From contig NZ_JOEQ01000011.1 of the NCBI RefSeq assembly GCF_000721075.1, positions 124,001 to 188,000 of the forward strand: a stretch of 64,000 bases of DNA, read 5' to 3'. Below are positions 53,530-63,200 of the stretch, piece after piece. Position 1 is the first letter of the stretch. Each line of letters begins with the position of its first letter. The notes beneath the pieces are model-generated. The model searched no databases, was not told where the DNA came from, and was given only the letters and a program-made list of their open reading frames with translations. This DNA is from Streptosporangium amethystogenes. GTDB taxonomy: Bacteria > Actinomycetota > Actinomycetes > Streptosporangiales > Streptosporangiaceae. Made by a program: the position numbers and the translations under genes.

Positions 53530-53765
53530 GCTGCCGGTCACGGCCGTCGTGCTGCCGTTGCTCCCGGTGGCGGACCAGGTACGCGGCCCGGTCACCTCGC
53601 GCGGCGACCGCGAGCCGCCCGAGCATGGGTGGAACGCGGGCGGCGACCCCAGGACGCCCCCGTCGACTGGATCCGCGTCCACTACGCCTGGCTCCCCTGG
53701 AAGGGCGAGAAGTACGGCCTGGAGAGGCATTGGGGGCGGGAGGGCCGTCTAGGCCCGAGCGTGCC
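53530..53765 (+). pseudogene. Possible frameshifted gene remnant
   Basis: Two plus frames look coding in succession: DREPPEHGWNAGGDP (about 53605-53650) in one frame and APVDWIRVHYAWLPWKGEKY then GLERHWGREGRLG (about 53660-53750) in another. Codon use is typical of the genome in each, which suggests a single gene broken by a frameshift. No family identified and no start found. Confidence 0.3.
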
Positions 53766-53905
53766 CTGACCGGTCGGTCATGTCGATCGGCTGCCGTAGC
53801 TCGTAGCGCTGCGCGACCAACATGGGACTCCTCTTGTCAGAGGTTGGGCATCGGGCGCCCGTCGGGGATAGCCGGATCCGGATCTTACCGGTGGTTCGAT
53901 CGGAA
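53749..53905 (-). pseudogene. Relic of a Ser/Thr kinase 5' end, copy 2
   Basis: ATG 53823 with AGAGGAG 4 nt upstream reads MLVAQRYELRQPI, which matches the start of actinomycete Ser/Thr kinases (MLVAQRYELREPIGRGGMG in typical members). After Ile13 the sequence diverges (DMTDRSGHARA) and stops at 53749. The upstream 75 bp share long identical stretches with copy 1 (52548-52640), for example 18 identical bases around the start codon. Confidence 0.55.
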
Positions 53906-53918
53906 AAGGTGCGAGTGG

Positions 53919-54560
53919 TCAGTCGTTCAGGGCGACGGTGACACCGTCGGAGAAGATGGAGTCGTGGAGTTCGATCGCCTTGATCCTGAAGTTCTTCGGG
54001 ACGTCGAAGAGCAGGATCCCGTTGACCGCGTTGCCGGGGTTGATGGTGTTGAGGAAGGCGTTGGAATTCTTCAGCCCGAGGGCGGCGGCACCGGAGTCGG
54101 GGTCGTACTGCCTGCCCTTGGTGTCGATGAGCTTCTGTGAGGAGTCGCTGAACAGCTGGGACTCGTCGCCGATGTTCTTCACGGTGACGTGCACCAGGAC
54201 GTACTGGCCCTGGGCATCGGATCCGAGGTATTCGCCGCCGACCCGCTCGACGCCCTTCTCGACCTTGGTGACCTTGAAGGCGAACTTGCCGTCCTTGACG
54301 GTGTCGCCGAGTCCCGCCGGCTTGTTCTTCCTCTCCGCCGGGGCGGCCTCGGCGACCGTGGTGTCGGCCGAGCTCGCCGGGTCCCCGCCGTCCTTGTCGC
54401 CTCCGCCGAGGAGCCCGCCGATCACCACCAGGCCGGCCAGTACGGCGGCGCCGATGAGGAACGCGCGCAGGCAACCGCCTCCCTTCCGTTGCACGATCAC
54501 GGTCTGCGGAGGGGGCTGGGAGTAGCCGTACTGCGGCGGCTGTTGCGGGTTTCCGTGCAT
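53919..54560 (-). CDS. DUF4352-type membrane-anchored protein, 213 aa
   Basis: N-terminal Pro/Gln/Tyr-rich cytoplasmic segment (HGNPQQPPQYGYSQPPPQ), a membrane helix (LRAFLIGAAVLAGLVVIGGLL), a linker, and an extracytoplasmic immunoglobulin-like DUF4352 domain (VLVHVTVKNIGDESQLFSDS, LIDTKGRQYDPDSGA, INPGNAVNGILLFDVPKNF). Such proteins are common actinomycete cell-surface proteins of unknown role. Its promoter region holds the palindrome at 54629-54647. Confidence 0.85.
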   Translation of the reverse strand: MHGNPQQPPQYGYSQPPPQTVIVQRKGGGCLRAFLIGAAVLAGLVVIGGLLGGGDKDGGDPASSADTTVAEAAPAERKNKPAGLGDTVKDGKFAFKVTKVEKGVERVGGEYLGSDAQGQYVLVHVTVKNIGDESQLFSDSSQKLIDTKGRQYDPDSGAAALGLKNSNAFLNTINPGNAVNGILLFDVPKNFRIKAIELHDSIFSDGVTVALND

Positions 54561-54628
54561 GGCGGGGCTCGCTTTCCGGGGGTGGGGGCGATTGCGCGAC
54601 GCCAGTGAATCATAGTGTGAACACGATG

Positions 54629-54647
54629 CACAAGACTAAATCTTGTG
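54629..54647. promoter_or_regulatory. Palindrome CACAAGA-CTAAA-TCTTGTG upstream of DUF4352 gene
   Basis: A perfect 7-bp inverted repeat with a 5-bp spacer lies about 70 bp upstream of the DUF4352 start in AT-rich DNA. It is a candidate operator; its AT-rich loop and position argue against a terminator. Confidence 0.35.
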
Positions 54648-54943
54648 ACTGCAACATATGTGTGTATCATCACTAATTGATGTATCTCGTTTAGGTCTGA
54701 TGGGGTCGCCCCAAGGCGCGGCAGATATCCCGGAGCGCGGGTGTTGCTGCCCCCCTGTGCGGGCAGGTTCAGGCGGCCAGGACGATTGCCCTGGTCGCTG
54801 GACCAAGAGACGGGTCGGTTCGTTCTACGAGCACGAGCGCGGCCTGACCGCCGTGTTCGACGGCGACGAACTCGTCGCCCCTCACCTCACGGATCCGGCA
54901 GGAGAGCGCGGTTGGCGCGGCGCGCGGCCAGGGGGCGGCGACG

Positions 54944-54982
54944 GGGAAAACAAAGAGGGCGCGGTCCGAAGACCGCGCCCTC
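54944..54982 (-). terminator. Intrinsic terminator with 12-bp stem and UUCG loop
   Basis: On the minus strand GAGGGCGCGGTC, loop TTCG, GACCGCGCCCTC is followed by TTTGTTTT. The stem is perfect and the tetraloop is the stable UUCG type. It lies about 175 bp after the stop of the nuclease-helicase gene and is the best intrinsic terminator in the window. Confidence 0.8.
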
Positions 54983-55157
54983 GGGGGCATGAAGCCCCGG
55001 GTAAGCCCGTGCTCGCTTTCGCGACTCCGCGAATGTACCCGGCATCGGGGCGACCGACCACGGTTTTTTGGAAACCCTCCACCGGAACCCCGGCACTCCA
55101 GCCGCACATCGAGAGCTTGGGTTGAACTGGTCGTTCCGGACGTCTAGGACATAACCA

Positions 55158-57032
55158 TCAGGAGGTGAGACGGGAGAGGAACTCCTGGGTTTCCGGGTCC
55201 GTGGAGTAGACGAACGTGCCGATCATCCCTCGGGTCAGGAGCACCTTGTAGGTGTTGCGGATCAGTCGATCCGCCTGCTCGTCGGTGGTCCCCCGGGTGA
55301 GCGAGGGGTCCTTGCTGAACGCCCTCCTCGTGTGGAGCCTGCCGTCCCGGACGACGAGATCGGGTCCGATGATCACACCGTTCCAGTCGTACTCGAATCC
55401 CTGCGCGGTGTAGACACAGCCGACCTGTTCGAACCCTCCGTCCAAGGTCGCCCACAGCGCGCTCGCGGGTGCGCTGCCCACGGCCCTGTCACCCTTGACG
55501 TTCCACGGATGGGACCAGTCACCGATCCGGACGTCGTGAACGAGCGTGTCGTCGCTCTGCGGGGCGCTCCATGGCCAGCAGAAGCCGGCGGTCATCCGCG
55601 CCGAGTAGCCCTCGTCCAGTTTCGAACGCAGCAGGGTCTCGAGCTCCTGTGGTGACTCCGCCGGAGACACCACGAAGTGATCGTCTCCAGACCACGGCAG
55701 GGGACGGTCGCCCCGCAGGCCGAGGAGGTGCAGCACCCACTCCTCGTAGGCGCGGCTGCCTCCGCAGCGGAACTGCTCGTCGAGCGAGATCTCGTGAACG
55801 CGGAGGCCCCGGGCCTCGGCGTGCTCTCTGATCTCGGCGGTGGTGCCCATCTCGCCGGGCCGCACGACCTGGTGTTCGTCCAGCAGGAAGACGGGAACGC
55901 GGGCTGCGTCGATCAGCTCGTCGACCTGACGGCGGTCGCTTCGCAGGCGCGCGGGTGTGTAGCGGTTCTGTGAGGTCTCGCGGAGACGGTGGGACTCGTC
56001 GCAGATGAGAACCTCAAGACCGTTCTGCTCGGCGGTCATGAAGCTGTTGAAGTATTTGAAGAGGTTCTGCACCTTCGAGGAGCCCTTGCCCGGGACCTTG
56101 CGCAGCGTCTCGGTGAACGACCGCGACCCGGTGGCGTGCAGGACCGCCCGTCCCTGTCTCGACAACTCACCCAGCAGGGAGAGCGCGATGACGCTCTTGC
56201 CGCTTCCCGGGCCGCCGGTGACGATGACGACCTCCTTCGAGTCCGCCCGGCGAGCCCGGTCCACGGCGTTCAGGACGATCTCGTACGCGAGCCGCTGCTC
56301 CGCCAGCAGCACGAACTGCTCCCGGTCCTTGATCTCCCGGGCGGCCAGCTTGAGCAGCTGCTTGGAGGGACGAACGGCACTGGTGAGCAGCCGGTCGGCC
56401 GCGTCCGCGCCGGACTCGGGAGCGAACCGGTCACGCAGGTAGGTGAGGAAGGCGCCCCGCCGGGTCTTGGTGAACAGGCGGCTCCGTTCGTCCTGCTCAC
56501 GCGTGTAGAGATCCTGGACGTCGAGGTCGGCCGCGTTGTGCAGGTAGGCCACCCCTCGGAGCGCGTCGTCCCTGCCCTCCAGGGCGCCGACGAAGTCGGT
56601 GAGGTAGTCGCAGTAGCCCCGCACCTGGAGCGCGGGGTGCAGCTTGGGGCCGCCCGGAGTGCCCTCGACCAGCACGAGGTCCGGATCCTCCTCGAAGAGC
56701 TCGGCCCGGCTCCACTGCTTCAGCTCCACCACCAGATAGGCGTCGCCGCCGGTGCGGCGATCGACTCCCGCGAGCACGACATCGGCCCGCTTGCTGGTCA
56801 GCGGAAGCTGGTACTCGATCAGCATCTCGACGTCGCCCAGCCCGGCGTCGACCAGGTCGCGGGCGAGGACGGGCAGGCTGCGATCCCAGGACCTGCGCTC
56901 GGCCTCGGAGGGGTTGACGCGCACCGTTCTTCTGAGATGTTCGGCGATGGTCTCGCTGAGTCGTTTTTCGGGGACCGAACCGTCGGTCGCCAGCTTGGCC
57001 AGACTTTCGGCGGAGTGCCGAAATGCCGTCAC
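55158..57032 (-). CDS. Nuclease-helicase fusion: PD-(D/E)xK-like N-terminus and DUF2075 helicase, 624 aa
   Basis: Seen: an N-terminal domain with ADVVLAGVDRRTGG then AYLVVELKQW (D...ExK nuclease-like site, about residues 80-105), then the DUF2075/Schlafen-type helicase: Walker A VIVTGGPGSGKSVIALSLLG (about 265), LEVLICDESHRLRE (Walker B), FLLDEHQVVRPGE, and motif VI-like NTYKVLLTRGMIGTFVYST at the C-terminus. Proteins of this make-up are found in defence islands. GTG 57032 is chosen; the frame opens 21 nt earlier. Followed by the 54944-54982 terminator. Confidence 0.82.
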   Translation of the reverse strand: MTAFRHSAESLAKLATDGSVPEKRLSETIAEHLRRTVRVNPSEAERRSWDRSLPVLARDLVDAGLGDVEMLIEYQLPLTSKRADVVLAGVDRRTGGDAYLVVELKQWSRAELFEEDPDLVLVEGTPGGPKLHPALQVRGYCDYLTDFVGALEGRDDALRGVAYLHNAADLDVQDLYTREQDERSRLFTKTRRGAFLTYLRDRFAPESGADAADRLLTSAVRPSKQLLKLAAREIKDREQFVLLAEQRLAYEIVLNAVDRARRADSKEVVIVTGGPGSGKSVIALSLLGELSRQGRAVLHATGSRSFTETLRKVPGKGSSKVQNLFKYFNSFMTAEQNGLEVLICDESHRLRETSQNRYTPARLRSDRRQVDELIDAARVPVFLLDEHQVVRPGEMGTTAEIREHAEARGLRVHEISLDEQFRCGGSRAYEEWVLHLLGLRGDRPLPWSGDDHFVVSPAESPQELETLLRSKLDEGYSARMTAGFCWPWSAPQSDDTLVHDVRIGDWSHPWNVKGDRAVGSAPASALWATLDGGFEQVGCVYTAQGFEYDWNGVIIGPDLVVRDGRLHTRRAFSKDPSLTRGTTDEQADRLIRNTYKVLLTRGMIGTFVYSTDPETQEFLSRLTS

Positions 57033-57158
57033 GGACCTACCCCCAGGCAGCACGAGAGACTCGTGCGGTATGGGAGCGTGTCCGCGATCAGGCGATCGGC
57101 GGAAGCCCGTCGGGCCGCATCACTACGCCCGGCACATTACCGCGATCATCCGGAAAAA

Positions 57159-57515
57159 TCAGACGAGCGGCGGAGCCTTCCTGGCCGACCCCCGGTAAGC
57201 CTCCACGCTGTAGCGCTTCTCGCTCTGGTCGAGCTTGGCGTGGGCGGCTTCGATGAGATCGACGTTCAGCACATCGGCGAGCCGGGTCAGGTAGATCATG
57301 ACGTCGGCGAGTTCGGAGCGCAGCCGTCCGGCGGCCTCCGGGTCCTCCATGGCCCGCGTGGACTCCTCGGGAGTGAGCCACTGCAGCTCCGCGAGGAGTT
57401 CCCCGACCTCTCCGGCCAGGGCCATGGCCAGGTTCTTCGGGGTATGGAACTGCTCCCACTCCCTGTCGCGGGCGAACCGCCGCAACCTGCCGGCCAACTC
57501 CTCAAGCTCCGTCAT
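57159..57515 (-). CDS. MazG-like nucleotide pyrophosphohydrolase, 118 aa
   Basis: All-alpha NTP pyrophosphatase family. Seen: NLAMALAGEVGELLAELQWL with the metal-binding ExxE (EVGELLAE, about 36-43) and RLRSELADVMIYLTRLADVL with the second ExxD pair (ELADV). Length and motifs fit the house-cleaning MazG-like/RS21-C6 group. Same strand as the nuclease-helicase gene, 126 bp upstream of it; a shared transcript is likely. Confidence 0.85.
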   Translation of the reverse strand: MTELEELAGRLRRFARDREWEQFHTPKNLAMALAGEVGELLAELQWLTPEESTRAMEDPEAAGRLRSELADVMIYLTRLADVLNVDLIEAAHAKLDQSEKRYSVEAYRGSARKAPPLV

Positions 57516-57600
57516 GACAGCACGCTACAAGCCGCGGAAACCAGGGTTCGAGCAACCCCGGTACAGTCTCCGGGATTCCGGTAGACCAGGAGAGGACGAG

Positions 57601-58092
57601 GTGAGCCAAGACTCCCGGACGCTCTGCGCGATCCTGCTGAATCCCGCGCTCCGGCCCGCCCCCGAGACCATCTCGTTCCGCAACCTCGGTTGTGCTCTCC
57701 CCCTGGTGGGCTGCGAGCGGATCCGGCTGGCGAACCTGCTGGACGTCCCCACCAAGGACCAGGGTCAGCTCGGCGCCACTGTGATCGAGGAGTCCGAGGT
57801 GGCCCGGTCTCGGACCCTGCTCGCCGAGGCGGTCCTCGCCGCCGACGAGATCCTGTTCGCCTGGGGATCGAACCGGGTCACCGGCCGGACCGGTGTCGTA
57901 CTGCGTGAGCAGGTCTCCTGGCTGCGCGGGCACCTGAGGGACGCCGGGGTCCGCCGGACCTGGATGGTGGCGGGCACCCCGCGCCACCCCTCCCGCTGGC
58001 GGCAGTACGTCGGACCGGAGAAGGCGAGGGTGCAGGGCAGCACCTTCGAGGACCGCCTGGCGAAGGTACTGGCCGCCCACCCGCTCGAATAA
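57601..58092 (+). CDS. DUF1643 domain protein, 163 aa
   Basis: GTG 57601 follows AGGAGAGGACGAG. The chain shows DUF1643 features: LCAILLNPALRPAPETISFR, ERIRLANLLDVPTKDQGQLG, EILFAWGSNRVTGRTGVVLR and TWMVAGTPRHPSRWRQYVG. DUF1643 proteins are often carried by phages and defence islands; the activity is unknown. Divergent from the MazG-like gene with 85 bp between. Confidence 0.78.
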   Translation: MSQDSRTLCAILLNPALRPAPETISFRNLGCALPLVGCERIRLANLLDVPTKDQGQLGATVIEESEVARSRTLLAEAVLAADEILFAWGSNRVTGRTGVVLREQVSWLRGHLRDAGVRRTWMVAGTPRHPSRWRQYVGPEKARVQGSTFEDRLAKVLAAHPLE

Positions 58093-58182
58093 CGCGCGGC
58101 TCCGGTCGAGGTGAGCGTCACAGTCTCGGCCATCATCGTGACTCCCCGGAGGCGAAAGGCTTTTTGTGACTGAAAGGGAAGA

Positions 58183-58305
58183 ATGACCAGTGCTTTGGTT
58201 ATTCGCCCCGAATGGCAATTTTGGGTGGTCCGTTTGGCCGGGAGAGGACCCGGGGAATGGTTCTCGGCGGTCGGGGCGGTGAATCGGTGTAGTTTTGCCG
58301 CATAA
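58183..58305 (+). CDS. Possible small protein, 40 aa
   Basis: ATG 58183 has AAGGGAAGA just upstream and reads MTSALVIRPEWQFWVVRLAG then RGPGEWFSAVGAVNRCSFAA. It lies in the 248-bp gap before the kinase gene. No family is recognised and codon use is not distinctive; it could be a leader peptide or chance. Confidence 0.25.
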   Translation: MTSALVIRPEWQFWVVRLAGRGPGEWFSAVGAVNRCSFAA

Positions 58306-58340
58306 CAGAGCCCTTCGGGTGGCCGGTGGAGGCGGATCGG

Positions 58341-59906
58341 GTGATCATCGACGGTCGCTACGAGCTGGATGCCCTCCCGCTGGGGCAAGGTGGAATGGGC
58401 GAGGTCTACGGGGCCTACGACCAGAAGCTCGACCGCCGGGTCGCCGTCAAACTGCTCCGCTTCCCCTACGGCAAGCCCGACGACGAACTGGTCAGGCGCT
58501 TCCTGCACGAGGCGCGGATTATGGCCAAGCTGGAGCATCCGGGCACACCGCCCATCCATGACGTCGGCGTCTTCGAGGACCCGAAGGTGGGGCCCCGGCC
58601 GTTCATGGTGATGCAGTTCGTCGAGGGCGCCACGGTGGACCATGTCCTGGGGGAGCACGGCGTGCTCCCCGTCGGCTGGGCCGTGGGGATCACCGCGCAG
58701 GTGGCCGCCGTGCTCTGCGCCGCGCATGAGCGGGGCGTCTTCCACCGTGACCTCAAACCGTCGAACCTGATGGTCTGCCTGGACGGCACCGTCAAGGTGC
58801 TGGACTTCGGCCTGGCCATGTTCCACGATCCTGAGCTGTCCAGGCTCACCCGGACCGGAACCATCCTGGGCACGCCCCTGTACATGTCGCCGGAGCAGGT
58901 CCGGGGTGCGGCGGTCACCCCGCAGAGCGACCTCTACTCCCTCGGTCTCATCCTGCACGAGATGCTCACCGGGGAGCGGGTGTTCGACGGGGAGTCGGAG
59001 TATCACATCTTCGATCGGCAGGTGAACGAGGCCGCCCCCTCGCTGCGGGATTACCGTTCCGACGTGCCCGCCGAGTTGGACAGGCTCGTGCTGCAGCTGC
59101 TGGCCAAGCGTGCGGAGGATCGGCCCGCCCGCGCCGAAACCCTGCACACCGCGCTGCTGTCCTTCGTGGACGAGGTGGGACCGCTGCCCGGGGTGACGAG
59201 CCCCGGTCCCAGCCCGGTGCGGATGTACGCGGAGGTGGTCAGCCGCATCATCGACCCCGGGGACGCGCGGCCGGGTTCCGTTCGGCGGGAACCGGCCGGG
59301 CAAGTCGGGTCCGAGGAGCAGTCCGGGGCGGGGGAGGGGGACGAGAGCTTCAGCCGGGAGGACCTGGCTCGGGCCCGAAGTGAGGCCGAGACGCTGGCGA
59401 AGGCGTCCCGCTACGGCCAGGCGGTCGAGGTGCTCGACGCCGTCGTCGCCCCCGCCGGCCGGATGGCCGGTCCTCTCGACGAGGAGGTGCTCGCCGCGCG
59501 TCTGCGTCTGGGGGATGTGCTCTTCGAAGGCGGTGACTACCGCCGGGCAGCCCCGGTCTTCGGGGAGCTACGTGTCGACCTGACGCGCAAGCACGGTCCG
59601 CACGACGAGGGAGTGCTGCACTGCCGTCGCCAGGAGGCGACCTGCCAGGCGCTCATGGGGGAGACCGGGCAGGCTCTGGAGATGTTGAGGAGCCTGCTGG
59701 TCCAGGAGCAGGCCGTCTACGGCAGACATGATCCCCGGCCGTTGGAGCTGAGGCGACAGATCGGCCTCCTCGAACTCGGTGCCGGTGACACGGAACGCGC
59801 CCGGTACACCCTGTCCGGCCTGCTGGAGGATCTGGTCCGGCTGCACGGGCCGGAGCACCCCGACACGGTCAAGGTCCGGGACGGGCTCGCGCGCCTCTCC
59901 ATGTGA
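58341..59906 (+). CDS. Ser/Thr protein kinase with C-terminal TPR-like region, 521 aa
   Basis: Seen: Gly-rich loop LGQGGMGEVYGAYD, VAVKLL lysine, catalytic HRDLKPSNLM, DFGLA, and GTPLYMSPEQVRG (activation segment) in the first 270 residues. A linker follows, then helical pairs typical of TPR repeats (ARSEAETLAKASRYGQAVEV, LRLGDVLFEGGDYRRAAPVF, LMGETGQALEMLRSLLVQEQ). No membrane helix, so it is a soluble kinase. GTG 58341 is preferred (GGAGG 8 nt upstream); GTG 58326 would add five residues. Confidence 0.85.
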   Translation: MIIDGRYELDALPLGQGGMGEVYGAYDQKLDRRVAVKLLRFPYGKPDDELVRRFLHEARIMAKLEHPGTPPIHDVGVFEDPKVGPRPFMVMQFVEGATVDHVLGEHGVLPVGWAVGITAQVAAVLCAAHERGVFHRDLKPSNLMVCLDGTVKVLDFGLAMFHDPELSRLTRTGTILGTPLYMSPEQVRGAAVTPQSDLYSLGLILHEMLTGERVFDGESEYHIFDRQVNEAAPSLRDYRSDVPAELDRLVLQLLAKRAEDRPARAETLHTALLSFVDEVGPLPGVTSPGPSPVRMYAEVVSRIIDPGDARPGSVRREPAGQVGSEEQSGAGEGDESFSREDLARARSEAETLAKASRYGQAVEVLDAVVAPAGRMAGPLDEEVLAARLRLGDVLFEGGDYRRAAPVFGELRVDLTRKHGPHDEGVLHCRRQEATCQALMGETGQALEMLRSLLVQEQAVYGRHDPRPLELRRQIGLLELGAGDTERARYTLSGLLEDLVRLHGPEHPDTVKVRDGLARLSM

Positions 59907-60241
59907 AGGAGCAGGCCGCAGAGTACGCAGCCAAAAATCAGTGAGCTAAGTACACAATCTTTCTTGCGGTGACTGTTGTTTTGTGTGTACGTTTTACTTG
60001 AGCTTGGGAAATTCTAGTGCGGCCCATGGCAATGGGAAAATCGTGCGCCCTATTTGTAGAACATAAGCGCCTTTGGTGCCCATGTCTGGTTTGTGGACTT
60101 GTGTCGACTGTGGCAGGAGTGGGCGATCTTAGCCTGTCGCAAACTACTTCAAAATCCGCCAAGTTGGACAAATGTCCTGAAAGCATATTTTGACCGCTTA
60201 TTCATTTATGGACAGACCGAAAGGGCTTCAAGCGCTGTGAG
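59907..60241. other. AT-rich intergenic region before the helicase-methylase genes
   Basis: A 335-bp stretch far richer in A/T than the window, with an imperfect inverted repeat GTACACAA (59950-59957) / TTGTGTGTAC (59981-59990). No gene found. It probably holds the promoter of the helicase operon and may mark the edge of acquired DNA. Confidence 0.45.
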
Positions 60242-63200
60242 ATGTCTACCCCGTCCAGGCCGCGGGATCCCGCGATGACGGGGGCCAGGCTGGAGGAACT
60301 CACCCCCGGCGCCGTCGTCGGCGGGGTGACGCCGGGCGGTGACGTCACCGTCGTCGCGGTCAAGTGGTACGGCTCGAACGCGGTCAACCTCACCTACAAG
60401 ACCGACGCCGGCCAGGTGACCGAGCAACTCCTCTACCGCGACCACGAGGCCCGGCTCACCCTGCGTAGGTCGTCCGCCGCCTACGGGTTCGACGGCGACG
60501 GCGCGCTGTTCAAGCTCGCCGCCGAGGCGCTCCGCCTCCGGATGGCCGCCCGCTTCGACCCGATGCTCGCGGTGACCACCAGCGACCTGGAGCCGCTGCC
60601 GCACCAGATCCAGGCGGTCTACGGCGAGCTGCTCGACCGCACCCCGCTCCGCTTCGTCCTGGCCGACGATCCCGGTGCCGGGAAGACCATCATGGCCGGG
60701 CTCTACATCAAGGAGCTGATGCTCCGGGGCGACGTGGAACGATGCATGATCGTCGCGCCGGGCGGCCTGGTCGAGCAGTGGCAGGAGGAGCTGCTGGAGA
60801 AGTTCGGCCTCCGGTTCGAGCAGCTCACCCGCCAGCTCATCGACGCCCAGCTCGACGCGAACGTCTTCGACAGCCAGCCGCTGCTCATCGCCCGGATGGA
60901 CCAGCTCTCCCGCAGCGAGGAACTGCAGGCCCAGCTCGCCCGCAGTGACTGGGACCTCGTCGTGGTCGACGAGGCCCACCGGATGTCCGCCCGCTACTTC
61001 GGCGACGAGCTGAAGAAGACCAGGCGCTACCAGCTCGGCGAGCTGCTCGGCAGGCACACCCGCCACCTGCTGCTGATGACCGCGACCCCGCACGCCGGCA
61101 GCGAGGCCGACTTCCAGCTCTTCATGGGCCTGCTCGACTCCGACCGCTTCGAGGGCAAGTACCGCGAGGGGCTCAGCTCCGCCGACACCGACGGCCTGAT
61201 GCGCCGCATGGTCAAGGAGGACCTGCTCACCTTCGAGGGCAAGCCGCTCTTCCCCGAGCGCCGCGCCTACACCGTCCCGTACGAGCTGTCCGAGGCCGAG
61301 AAGGAGCTGTACGGGGTCGTCACCGACTACGTCCGCGAGCAGATGGGCCGGGCCCAGCAGCTCGCCGCCCGGGGCGAGGGGCGGCGCGGCAACACCGTCG
61401 GCTTCGCGCTCACCGTGCTGCAGCGCCGCCTCGCCTCCAGCCCGGAGGCGATCCTCCGCTCCCTGGAGCGCCGCCACAAGCGGCTCGGCCGGCTCCGTCA
61501 GGAGATGGCCGCCGGCCCGAGTCCGCTGGAGGGCCGGCTCAAGGACCGGCTCGCGGGCCTGCTGGGCAAGGCCCCCGACGCCCTCGACGCCGACCTCGAC
61601 GACCTGTCCAGCACCGAGGTGGAGGAGCTGGAGGACGACGTCGTCGACGCCGCGACCACCGCGCAGACGATCGCCGAACTCGACAAGGAGCTCGGCCTCC
61701 TCGTCGACCTGGTCGAACTGGCCCGCCGGGTGCGCAACTCCGGCACCGACCGCAAGTGGAGCGAGCTGTCCGAGCTGCTGCAGGGCAACACCCTGATCCG
61801 CGACACCGACGGCACCCCCCGCAAGCTCATCGTGTTCACCGAGCACAAGGACACCCTCGAATACCTCGTCGAGCGGATCCGCGGCCTGATCGGCCGGGAG
61901 GAGGCGGTGGTCGCCATCCACGGCGGCGTCTCCCGCGACCAGCGCCGCCGGATCAAGGAGCTGTTCACCCAGGACCCGGAGTGCCGGATCCTGGTCGCCA
62001 CCGACGCGGCAGGCGAGGGCCTGAACCTGCAGCGGGCCCACCTCATGGTCAACTACGACCTGCCGTGGAACCCCAACCGGATCGAGCAGCGCTTCGGCCG
62101 GATCCACCGCATCGGCCAGACCGAGGTCTGCCACCTGTGGAACCTCGTCGCCATCGGCACCCGCGAGGGCGACGTCTTCTACCGGCTGCTGGAGAAGATC
62201 GAGGAGCAGCGCCGCGCCTACAAGGGCAAGGTCTTCGACGTCCTCGGCGAGGCGTTTCAGGGCGAGCCGCTGCGCAAGCTGCTGATGGAGGCCATCCAGT
62301 ACGGGGACCGGCCGGAGATCCGCGACCGGCTCAACCAGGTCATCGACGCCTCGGTCGGCGAGGGCCTCGACCGGCTGATGGCCGAGCGTGCGCTGGCCCA
62401 CCAGCGGCTGGGCGAGAGCGATGTCGCCGAGTGGCGGCTGCGGATGGAGGAGGCCCAGGCCCGGCGGCTGCAGCCGCACTACGTCCGGGCCTTCTTCCTG
62501 GCCGCCTTCAAGCTGCTCGGCGGGCGGGTCGCCGAGCGCGAGTCCGGCCGCTACGAGATCAAGCACGTCCCCGGCGACCTGCTGGCGCATGACCGGCAGA
62601 TCAGGGTGGGTGTCCCGGTGTTGCGCCGCTACGAGCGGGTCACCTTCGCCCGCGAGCTGGTCAGGCCCGCGGGCCGCCCCCGCGCCGACCTGCTCGCCCC
62701 CGGCCACCCGCTGCTCGACGCGGTGGTCTCGCTGGTCGTCGAGCGGTACGGCACGCAGCTCAAGCAGGGCGCGCTGCTGGTCGACCGCCGGGACGCGGGG
62801 GAGGAGCCGCACCTGTTGGCCGCCGTCTCTCAGGAGGTCGCCGACGGCCACGACCGGATCGTCAGCAAGCGCTTCGACTTCGTGGAGATCGGCCCTTCCA
62901 CCGCCCGTACGGCCGGCGCCGCCCCCTACCTCGACTACGCACCCGCCTCGGCGGAGGAGCGGCACCTGGTGGCCGGGGTGCTGGAGGAGGGCTGGCTGGC
63001 GAGCGGAATGGAGGACCTCGCCGTCGGCTGGGCCGTGCAGAACGGGCTGGCCTCGTTCGTCGACGAGCTCAGGGCACGGCTGGCGGCGGAGACCGCCCGC
63101 ACCCGCGGCCTGGTACGGCAGCGGCTGCTCCAGGAGATCAACTACTGGGACACCCGGCACGCCGACCTGCTGGACGCCGAGCTGACCGGAAAGAAGCTCA

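Larger units (their letters stand above)
54561..55157. other. Intergenic region with palindrome and terminator hairpin
   Basis: The left 100 bp are AT-rich and form the promoter side of the DUF4352 gene. The right part is GC-rich and holds the hairpin at 54955-54982. A plus-strand reading frame (54658-55125) spans the hairpin and has no family resemblance, so I do not call it a gene. Confidence 0.4.

Noticed and set aside
54658..55125. Plus-strand 155-codon frame after the DUF4352 promoter
   Set aside because: It reads through the perfect terminator hairpin and has no ribosome binding site or family resemblance.
54982..55157. tRNA, tmRNA or other known structured RNA in the 3' region of the nuclease-helicase gene
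   Set aside because: Only two simple hairpins were found; no cloverleaf, CCA end or tag-peptide frame could be drawn.
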